Below are positions 7,171 to 12,253 of a DNA stretch of 12,253 nucleotides, one piece after another (within the stretch, counting starts at the first letter, position 1; every line of letters starts with the position of its first letter). Source of the stretch: Streptosporangiaceae bacterium. GTDB taxonomy: Bacteria > Actinomycetota > Actinomycetes > Streptosporangiales > Streptosporangiaceae. A program made the translations under genes and the position numbers. The notes below the pieces were generated by a model, which did no database searches, was not told where the DNA came from, and was given only the letters and a program-made list of their open reading frames with translations. The DNA lies in the NCBI GenBank assembly GCA_030041195.1, contig JASHOI010000089.1:1-12253 (forward strand), written 5' to 3'.

Positions 7171-7261
7171 CGCTACCCAAGCGGGCGCTTGACGCGGCAG
7201 ACCAGCACCGGAGTCGCAGGACGACGCAGAAGCAGACCAGCGGAGATGCGGAGGGAAGTCC

Positions 7262-8971
7262 ATGGGCCCTGGGCGCGGCGCCGACCGGCCTGTCTCCGGC
7301 CCGGGCCAGCGCGACGCCTCCGCGAACCGGGCGGCGACGGCGGAGTCTTCCGGGCAGTCACCCGCTGGCCGGGGGGCGAACGCGAGCCAACGGCCGGGCC
7401 CGCGCCAGGAACGCGGCACCAGCCAGGGACTCAGCGTCGGCCAGGGGACGGGCACGGCCCGCGGGCCGGGGACGCCGCTCCTGTCGCTGCGGCACGCTGC
7501 CAAGGCCTTCGGCGCGGTGCACGCGATCGTGGACGGTTCGATCGACCTCTACGGCGGGGAAGTGCACGGGCTGGTCGGCGAGAACGGAGCTGGCAAGTCC
7601 ACGCTGGTGAAGATCCTGGCCGGGGTGTACCAGCCGGACAGCGGGGAACTGCTGGTCGACAGCGCGCCTACGGTGCTGCACAGTCCGGCGGCCGCCAAGG
7701 ACGCCGGGATTGCCGTCATCTACCAGGAACCCACCCTGTTCCCCGACCTGAGCGCGGCGGAGAACATCTTCATGGGCCGCCAGCCGTTGCGGCGGGGACG
7801 GCGCATCGACGCCAGGCAGATGCGGGAACAGGCCAGGGAACTGTTCGAGCGGCTTGGCGTCCGGCTCGACCCCGGCCGTATCTGCCGCGGCCTTTCCATC
7901 GCCGACCAGCAGATCATCGAGATCGCCAAGGCGCTGTCCCTCGAAGCCAAGATCATCGTGATGGACGAGCCCACGGCCGCTCTGTCCGCGGCCGAGGTGG
8001 ACCGGCTGTTCGACGTGGCTCAGGCACTGCGCGGCTCCGGAGCCGCCGTGCTGTTCATCTCGCACCGCCTCGAGGAGGTCTTCGAGATATGCCAGCGGGT
8101 CACCGTGATGCGCGACGGCAGGCAGGTGCTGACCAAGGAACTGGCCGGGCTCACCGCCGATGACCTGGTCCGCGCCATGGTCGGCAGGAAGCTGGACGAG
8201 GGTACGGCCGGCGGCCAGCGGGCGCCCGGGGAGCGGGTGCTGAGGGTCGAGCGCCTCACCAGGGAAGGGGCGTTCATCGACGTCTCCTTCGACGTGCGGG
8301 CTGGCGAGATCGTGGCCATGTCCGGGCTGGTCGGCTCGGGCAGGAGTGAGGTGGCGCGGGCGATCTTTGGCATCGACGGCTACGACGCCGGTTCGGTCAC
8401 GGTGCGCGAGCGCCCGCTGCGCAAGTCGTCCCCCACCAGCGCGATGGCCGCCGGAGTGGGTTTCGTGCCGGAGGACCGCCGGCAGCAGGGCCTGGTCATG
8501 GAGATGTCTGTGCAGCAGAACATGGCTCTGGCCTCGCTCGGCAGGCTGCGCCACGCCGGGCTCATATCCGGGAAGTCGGAACGCAACTTCGCCGCCGACT
8601 GGGCGCTGAAACTGCGGATCAAGTTGGGGCGGCTCACCGACCCGGTCTCGCAGCTCTCCGGAGGGAACCAGCAGAAGGTCGTGCTGGCGAAGTGGCTCGG
8701 GCGGAACCCGAGTCTGCTGATCGTGGACGAGCCCACCCGGGGCATCGACATCGCCACCAAGGCCGAGGTGCACCGGCTGCTGTCGGAACTAGCGGGAACC
8801 GGAGTCGCGATCTTGATGATCTCCTCAGAACTGCCCGAGGTGCTCCGCGTCGGCGACCGGATCCTGGTCATGCGCGAGGGACGGCTGGTCGGTGAGTACG
8901 CCCGCTCGGACGCCTCGGAGGAAAAGATCATGTCGGCGGCGACCGGCCAGCTTCAGGAGCAGGCACAGTGA
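7262..8971 (+). CDS. Sugar ABC importer ATPase, RhaT/RbsA type
   Basis: A 569-residue protein with two fused ABC ATPase domains that powers CUT2-family monosaccharide import at the inner face of the membrane. Domain 1: Walker A GENGAGKST (106-114), signature-like LSIADQQ (211-217), Walker B IIVMDEPT (231-238), H-loop H268. Domain 2: Walker A degenerate, GLVGSGRSE (355-363) with no lysine, signature LSGGNQQK (465-472), Walker B LLIVDEPTRGID (485-496). This asymmetry is normal for RbsA, MglA and RhaT. The start ATG 7262 has GGAGGG six bases upstream. Oddly, the first 72 residues are a low-complexity Gly/Ser/Arg/Gln extension before the usual family start (LLSLRHAAKAFG). The stop TGA overlaps a GTG, the first link in the mini-ORF chain leading to the permease. 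Substrate is inferred from the RhaS-like binding protein. Confidence 0.95.
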   Translation: MGPGRGADRPVSGPGQRDASANRAATAESSGQSPAGRGANASQRPGPRQERGTSQGLSVGQGTGTARGPGTPLLSLRHAAKAFGAVHAIVDGSIDLYGGEVHGLVGENGAGKSTLVKILAGVYQPDSGELLVDSAPTVLHSPAAAKDAGIAVIYQEPTLFPDLSAAENIFMGRQPLRRGRRIDARQMREQARELFERLGVRLDPGRICRGLSIADQQIIEIAKALSLEAKIIVMDEPTAALSAAEVDRLFDVAQALRGSGAAVLFISHRLEEVFEICQRVTVMRDGRQVLTKELAGLTADDLVRAMVGRKLDEGTAGGQRAPGERVLRVERLTREGAFIDVSFDVRAGEIVAMSGLVGSGRSEVARAIFGIDGYDAGSVTVRERPLRKSSPTSAMAAGVGFVPEDRRQQGLVMEMSVQQNMALASLGRLRHAGLISGKSERNFAADWALKLRIKLGRLTDPVSQLSGGNQQKVVLAKWLGRNPSLLIVDEPTRGIDIATKAEVHRLLSELAGTGVAILMISSELPEVLRVGDRILVMREGRLVGEYARSDASEEKIMSAATGQLQEQAQ

Positions 8972-8995
8972 GCGACACACGCGCAGCGGGCGGAG
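8964..8995 (+). repeat. Direct repeat, copy 1, over the ATPase stop codon
   Basis: A 32-bp unit repeated at 9011-9042 with one mismatch (A at 8977, G at 9024); period 47 bp. It begins CACAGTGAGCGAC and ends GCAGCGGGCGGAG. The ATPase stop TGA (8969-8971) lies within it. Confidence 0.95.
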
Positions 8996-9018
8996 AAGCG
9001 AACCGAGGAACACAGTGA
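8968..9018 (+). CDS. Possible 16-codon mini-ORF between ATPase and permease
   Basis: GTG at 8968 overlaps the ATPase stop as GTGA, and the frame reads VSDTRAAGGEANRGTQ before TGA at 9016-9018. AGGAG (8955-8959) lies eight bases before the GTG. The peptide has no recognisable function; if translated, its role would be to carry ribosomes towards the permease. It may instead be a relic of the duplication. Confidence 0.3.
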   Translation: MSDTRAAGGEANRGTQ

Positions 9019-9042
9019 GCGACGCACGCGCAGCGGGCGGAG
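9011..9042 (+). repeat. Direct repeat, copy 2, before the permease start
   Basis: Second copy of the unit at 8964-8995. Its end forms the ribosome binding site GGAGGG (9039-9044) of the permease, five bases before GTG 9050. Confidence 0.95.
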
Positions 9043-9053
9043 GGACACGGTGA
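9015..9053 (+). CDS. Possible 12-codon mini-ORF abutting the permease
   Basis: GTG 9015 overlaps the stop of the preceding mini-ORF, and the frame (VSDARAAGGGTR) ends at TGA 9051-9053, which overlaps the permease GTG at 9050. GAGG (9005-9008) precedes it. Its first residues nearly repeat those of the first mini-ORF, a direct result of the duplication. Too short to be more than a coupling element. Confidence 0.3.
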   Translation: MSDARAAGGGTR

Positions 9054-10105
9054 GCACGACCCTGGCCCCGCCGCGTGAGCCGTCGGGCGCTCCGGCCGAG
9101 CTTGGGTCGCGCCGGCTGACCGAGCGGGTCTTCCGGGTACGGGAGACCGGGATCATCGCCGTCCTGGGGCTGTTCGTCCTGGTCACGGCCGTAATCCAGC
9201 CGCGCTTCGTCAGCTCGTCGAACATCCAGTTCATTTTGGTCAACACCGCGGTCTACGCGCTCGTGGCGCTCGGCGAGACCATGGTGATCATCACGCGGAA
9301 CGTGGACCTCTCGGTCCAGTCCGTGCTGGCGCTGTCCGCATACCTGTCCGCCGGGTTGTTCGGGCACGTGCACGGCATCCCGGTCCCCGTCGTGTTCCTG
9401 GTTGGGCTCGGCATCGGGCTGGCATTCGGCGCGGCCAACGGGCTGATGGTGTCGCTCGGGCGGGTGCCCAGCCTGGTCGTCACGCTCGCCACCCTCTACA
9501 TCATCCAGGGCATCGACATCCTGGTCGTCGGCGGCAACGAGGTCGTCGCCTCGTCGCTGCCTGCGGGGTTCGTCGACATCCCCAACGTCACCATCTTCGG
9601 GATTCCGTGGCTCGCGATCGCGGTGGCCGCCGTGATCGGCGCCGGAGCGTACTACCTGCGCTCGTTCCGCTCCGGCCGCGAGCTCTACGCGATCGGCTCG
9701 AATCCGGACGGCGCCCGGCTGGCGGGCATTCCCGTGGCCAGGCGGGTGTTCACCGCGTTCACGCTCTGCGGCGGGATCGCCGGCGTGGGCGGGGTGCTGT
9801 GGGCTGCCCAGTACCAGACGATCAACACCAGCGCCGGCGGCACCAACTTCTCCCTGATCGTGATCGCCTCGGTCGTGGTCGGTGGCGTGGCGATCTTCGG
9901 CGGCAGCGGCAGCGCAGTGGGCGCGGCGATCGGGGCGCTGCTGCTCGGCACGATCAACGTCGCCCTGGATGTGCTCGGCATCTCCGACTTCTGGGATCAG
10001 GCGATCGCCGGATTCCTGCTGCTGCTGGCGATCACCCTGGACCGCGGCATCTCGGTCCGGCTCGCGGCAGCGCTGCGCAAGAGGAGCGCCCGCGATGCGG
10101 CCTGA
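9050..10105 (+). CDS. Sugar ABC importer permease, RhaP type
   Basis: A 351-residue integral membrane permease of the BPD_transp_2 family, one half of the CUT2 transport channel. After a 34-residue cytoplasmic start come hydrophobic segments near 34-49, 63-81, 91-106, 112-130, 141-161, 185-202, 233-253, 266-284, 288-306 and 318-330. Family motifs are ALGETMVIITRNVDLSV (72-89) and AIGSNPDGARLAGI (214-227), the loop that docks on the ATPase. Start GTG 9050 has GGAGGG five bases upstream and is fused to the preceding mini-ORF stop as GTGA. Its stop lies inside the start of the next permease (11-base overlap), showing tight coupling. Confidence 0.93.
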   Translation: MSTTLAPPREPSGAPAELGSRRLTERVFRVRETGIIAVLGLFVLVTAVIQPRFVSSSNIQFILVNTAVYALVALGETMVIITRNVDLSVQSVLALSAYLSAGLFGHVHGIPVPVVFLVGLGIGLAFGAANGLMVSLGRVPSLVVTLATLYIIQGIDILVVGGNEVVASSLPAGFVDIPNVTIFGIPWLAIAVAAVIGAGAYYLRSFRSGRELYAIGSNPDGARLAGIPVARRVFTAFTLCGGIAGVGGVLWAAQYQTINTSAGGTNFSLIVIASVVVGGVAIFGGSGSAVGAAIGALLLGTINVALDVLGISDFWDQAIAGFLLLLAITLDRGISVRLAAALRKRSARDAA

Positions 10106-11168
10106 TCAGGACACGTCGCTGGCCGCGACCGTTGACGCGCCACCCGGCTGGCGATCACGGTTCGACTCCAGGAGCATGCTGCGCTGGGAGACCGGCCTGG
10201 CGGCCGTCGTCATCGCAATCGGGATACTCGGCGTCTCGACCTCGTCGGAGTTCCTGACCGGAAACAACATCTTCAACCTCGGCCTGCAGTCGGGCGAGAT
10301 AGCGATCATGGCGCTGCCGATGACGCTCATCATCATCAGCGGCGAGATCGACCTGTCGGTCGCCTCGATCATGGGCATGTCGAGCGCCGAGCTCGGCTAC
10401 CTGTGGGGCAAGCACTGGCCGATGCTGCTCATCTTCGTCGTGATCCTGCTGGTCGGCGTCGCAGCCGGGGCGATCAACGGCCTGCTGATCACCAGGCTCG
10501 GCCTGCCGTCCCTGGCCGTCACCATCGGCACGCTCGGCCTGTACCGCGGAGTGGCCAACATCGTCCTCGGCCCCAACACGATCTCGAACTTCCCCGCCAG
10601 CTACACGAACATCGGCGTGACCGGGGTGTTCAACAGCAACCTGTCGTTCTCGGCGGCCGTCTTCATCGTGCTGGCCGTGATCTTCGGCGTGGTACTCCAC
10701 TTCACGCCGGTCGGCCGGTCGATCTATGCGATGGGCGCCAGCCCGGAGGCAGCGTTGTTCGCCGGAATCCGGGTCAAGCGCATCAAAACCCTGCTCTACA
10801 TCGTCTCCGGCGTGATCTGTTCGCTGGCCGGCGTGTTGCTTACTTTCCGCCTTTCCACCTCGGTCAACACCAATGGACTCGGTCTCGAGCTTGACGTGGT
10901 GGCCGTTGTCCTGCTCGGCGGGGTCTCGATCTTCGGCGGCAAGGGAACGATCGTGGGCGTTGTGCTCGGGGTGCTCGCATTCGCGGGAATCCAGAACGCC
11001 CTGCTGCTGACGAATTTCAACCAGGAGGCGGCCAGCATTCCGGTTGGCGGCCTGCTGCTGATCAGCGTGTTCGTGCCGAACATGGCCACACTCACCGGCC
11101 GGCTCCGCGGCGTCATCGCAAGGAGAGGCAAGGCCGCGCCGTCGGCGATCGGAGCTAGCCATGACTGA
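10095..11168 (+). CDS. Sugar ABC importer permease, RhaQ type
   Basis: A 357-residue BPD_transp_2 permease, the second channel subunit. The family motif IIISGEIDLSVASIMGMSS (79-97) follows the second hydrophobic segment, and AMGASPEAALFAGI (212-225) is the ATPase-docking loop. Roughly eight to ten hydrophobic segments span residues 32-330, and the tail is basic (RGVIARRGK). The start ATG 10095 has GAGGAG (10081-10086) eight bases upstream and overlaps the end of the first permease by 11 bases; a longer reading of the same frame would overlap that gene much further and is not family-like. Its stop overlaps the ATG of a 57-codon frame leading to the binding protein gene. Confidence 0.93.
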   Translation: MRPDQDTSLAATVDAPPGWRSRFDSRSMLRWETGLAAVVIAIGILGVSTSSEFLTGNNIFNLGLQSGEIAIMALPMTLIIISGEIDLSVASIMGMSSAELGYLWGKHWPMLLIFVVILLVGVAAGAINGLLITRLGLPSLAVTIGTLGLYRGVANIVLGPNTISNFPASYTNIGVTGVFNSNLSFSAAVFIVLAVIFGVVLHFTPVGRSIYAMGASPEAALFAGIRVKRIKTLLYIVSGVICSLAGVLLTFRLSTSVNTNGLGLELDVVAVVLLGGVSIFGGKGTIVGVVLGVLAFAGIQNALLLTNFNQEAASIPVGGLLLISVFVPNMATLTGRLRGVIARRGKAAPSAIGASHD

Positions 11169-11334
11169 CGGCGTGACGCGCGCGCAACGCGGGCAGCGAG
11201 ACGGGCCTGGCCTCGTGCCGGCATTGGCCCGGGCCGTCTCCGCTACCCGTCCATTACCGCCTCGGCGGCACCCCTATCCGCACCATCGGCTCGCAAATTT
11301 TTTGGGCCATCAATTGAAAGGATTCATCGAATGA
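11161..11334 (+). CDS. Possible 57-residue bridging ORF before the binding protein gene
   Basis: ATG 11161 overlaps the last eight bases of the second permease and has GGAG (11151-11154) six bases upstream. The frame is open to TGA 11332-11334, which overlaps the next gene's start as ATGA. The product (starting MTDGVTRAQRGQRDG) is basic, with many Pro and His, and I recognise no family. Codon use is less G/C-ending than in neighbouring genes (about 36 of 56 codons by my count), especially in the second half, so it may be non-coding or translated only to couple the genes. Comparison with related genomes would decide. Confidence 0.35.
   Translation: MTDGVTRAQRGQRDGPGLVPALARAVSATRPLPPRRHPYPHHRLANFLGHQLKGFIE
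11198..11240 (+). other. Strong intercistronic stem-loop
   Basis: Bases 11198-11212 pair with 11226-11240: 13 of 15 pairs match (mismatches at 11205/11233 and 11208/11230), around a 13-base loop that itself contains TGCCGGCA. No T-run follows, so it is not a standard terminator. In binding-protein operons such hairpins can protect or end part of the message and so change the ratio of binding protein to membrane parts; that role here is inferred. Confidence 0.6.
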
Positions 11335-12253
11335 GAGCTTCGGTAAGGGGAAGGGCGAGAGCTTCTGCCAGGGGAAGAGCTTCCGCCAGAGGAAGCACCT
11401 CGGCCAGAAGAAGCACCTCGGCCAGAAGAAGAGCGCTGCCGCTGCTCGCGGCGCTGGTCTTGCTGTCCATCCTCGCTGCGGCGTGCAGCTCGAGCTCGTC
11501 GAGTGCGCCTTCGTCCAGCTCGAGCTCGGGGGGCCTGAAGAAGGGCCTGAAGGTCTTCATCATCCCGAAGAACCTCGGCAACAACTACTTCACCACCGCT
11601 GACAGCGCCAAGACCGGTGGCGCGATCGCCGCGCTCGACGCGCTCGGCGAGAGCGGCACCGAGACCAGCGGGACGGCCGCCACGCCCGCGTCGCAGATTC
11701 CGGCCATCCAGGCCGCGATCGCCAAGGGTGCCAACGTCCTGATCGTGTCGGCGACCGACCCCACGGCGCTGTGCCCGACGCTGAACGAGGCGATGAAACG
11801 CGGCATCACGGTGGTCACCTATGACTCCGACGCGCCGACGTGCCGCGACCTTTTCGTTAACCAGGCGTCCACGGCCGAGATCGGGACCAGCGAGGTCGAC
11901 CTGATGGCCAAGGAGATCCACGACACGGGCGAGATAGGGATCGTCTCGGCCGCGGCCACCGCGACCAACCAGAACGCCTGGATCGGCTATATGAAGCAGG
12001 AACTGACCAAGTACCCGAAGATGAAGCTCGTGTCGATTGTGTACGGCAACGACGACCCGCCGACCGCCACCCAGGTGACAGAGGGTCTGCTGGAGAAGTA
12101 CCCGAACCTCAAGGGCATCATCTCGCCGACCACCGTGGGCATCCTGGCCGCGGCCCAGGTCGTCGCCACGCCTAAGTGGAAGGGCAAGGTCATCGTGACC
12201 GGCCTCGGCACACCGGACGAGATGAAGGCGTACGTCGCCGACGGCGTCGCGCC
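11331..12253 (+). CDS. RhaS-like sugar-binding lipoprotein, C-terminus cut by window edge
   Basis: Surface lipoprotein that captures the sugar for the importer; 307 codons visible, with perhaps 40-60 more beyond the edge. Layout: arginine-rich n-region 1-34, hydrophobic core 35-48, lipobox LAAAC with Cys52, Ser/Pro linker 53-68, then a periplasmic-binding-protein type 1 fold. IIPKNLGNNYF (77-87), TNQNAWIGYMK (212-222), SPTTVGILAAAQVV (265-278) and VTGLGTPDEM (289-298) closely resemble rhizobial RhaS as I recall it, so L-rhamnose is the best family-based guess; L-arabinose is possible from context. AAGGA eight bases before ATG 11331 is the ribosome site. The n-region is abnormally long (typically 5-10 residues) and made by an 18-bp tandem repeat using only AGA/AGG arginine codons. 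The arginine pair at 33-34 makes Tat export conceivable, but no full Tat motif is present. Confidence 0.9.
   Translation, partial: MRASVRGRARASARGRASARGSTSARRSTSARRRALPLLAALVLLSILAAACSSSSSSAPSSSSSSGGLKKGLKVFIIPKNLGNNYFTTADSAKTGGAIAALDALGESGTETSGTAATPASQIPAIQAAIAKGANVLIVSATDPTALCPTLNEAMKRGITVVTYDSDAPTCRDLFVNQASTAEIGTSEVDLMAKEIHDTGEIGIVSAAATATNQNAWIGYMKQELTKYPKMKLVSIVYGNDDPPTATQVTEGLLEKYPNLKGIISPTTVGILAAAQVVATPKWKGKVIVTGLGTPDEMKAYVADGVA
11334..11429 (+). repeat. 18-bp tandem repeat encoding the signal n-region
   Basis: Five 18-bp units (11334, 11358, 11376, 11394 and 11412), with a 6-base insert after the first. The last two are identical (AGCACCTCGGCCAGAAGA). They encode RASVRG, RASARG, RASARG, STSARR and STSARR. 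The strand is purine-rich, unlike the rest of the gene. Confidence 0.85.

Larger units (their letters stand above)
6625..7261. other. 637-base region without a convincing gene
   Basis: The region between the TPR gene and the importer operon. The first part (6640-6780) is C-rich low-complexity DNA. 6830-7060 is the least GC-rich stretch here and carries hairpins and promoter-like boxes. 7076-7170 holds repeats. Frames crossing it are open mainly because of composition, and none shows protein family sequence. It is most likely the promoter and leader region of the importer operon. Confidence 0.7.

Noticed and set aside
7050..7610. Plus-strand frame from TTG 7050 through the leader repeats into the ATPase gene
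   Set aside because: It has no good ribosome site and runs into the ATPase gene in the wrong frame; the repeat-like peptide (LTSGRLTARR, LTSGKPTATS) only reflects the 30-bp DNA repeat.
7358..8773. Long minus-strand open frame opposite the ABC ATPase
   Set aside because: The sense strand carries all Walker and signature motifs; the antisense frame has none.
8964..9042. CRISPR-like arrangement of the 32-bp repeat pair
   Set aside because: Only two copies with a 15-base spacer, overlapping stop and start codons; no array and no cas genes.
11304..11314. AAATTTTTTGG run as a terminator before the binding protein gene
   Set aside because: It lies more than 60 bases after the nearest strong stem, too far to act as that hairpin's U-tract.

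Overview
The window is high-GC DNA with strongly G/C-ending codons, GTG starts and GGAGG-type ribosome binding sites. The pattern fits an actinobacterium; the genus cannot be told from this sequence. Two sugar loci point away from each other, with a tetratricopeptide-repeat (TPR) gene between them.

Left part (1-4957, minus strand): an L-arabinose catabolic locus read right to left as lacI-type regulator, araB (ribulokinase), araD (L-ribulose-5-phosphate 4-epimerase), araA (L-arabinose isomerase, cut by the left window edge). Together AraA, AraB and AraD turn L-arabinose into D-xylulose 5-phosphate. A perfect 14-bp palindrome (3876-3889) of LacI-family operator type lies between the regulator and araB, so the regulator most likely represses araBDA. 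A lone half-site (5091-5097) upstream of the regulator may serve autoregulation.

Middle (5158-6624, plus strand): a protein made almost entirely of ten exactly 42-residue TPRs of the kinesin-light-chain type, with no recognisable effector domain. After it come 637 bases without a convincing gene (6625-7261). They hold a GC-rich degenerate minisatellite, small hairpins, candidate promoters, an imperfect LacI-type operator and a 30-bp tandem repeat.

Right part (7262-12253, plus strand): a CUT2-type sugar ABC importer operon: double ATPase, two permeases, and a lipoprotein binding protein cut by the right edge. The binding protein resembles RhaS, so L-rhamnose is the family-based guess, while the neighbouring ara operon leaves L-arabinose possible. 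The perfect ara operator does not recur here.

I see no wholly new system. The most unusual structure is in the junctions of the importer operon. A 32-bp near-perfect duplication between ATPase and first permease creates two mini-ORFs joined by three successive GTGA stop/start overlaps. A 57-codon frame bridges the second permease and the binding protein by stop/start overlaps at both ends, and it contains a strong stem-loop. The binding protein begins with an 18-bp tandem repeat encoding a very long arginine-rich signal n-region in which all 12 arginines use AGA or AGG codons.
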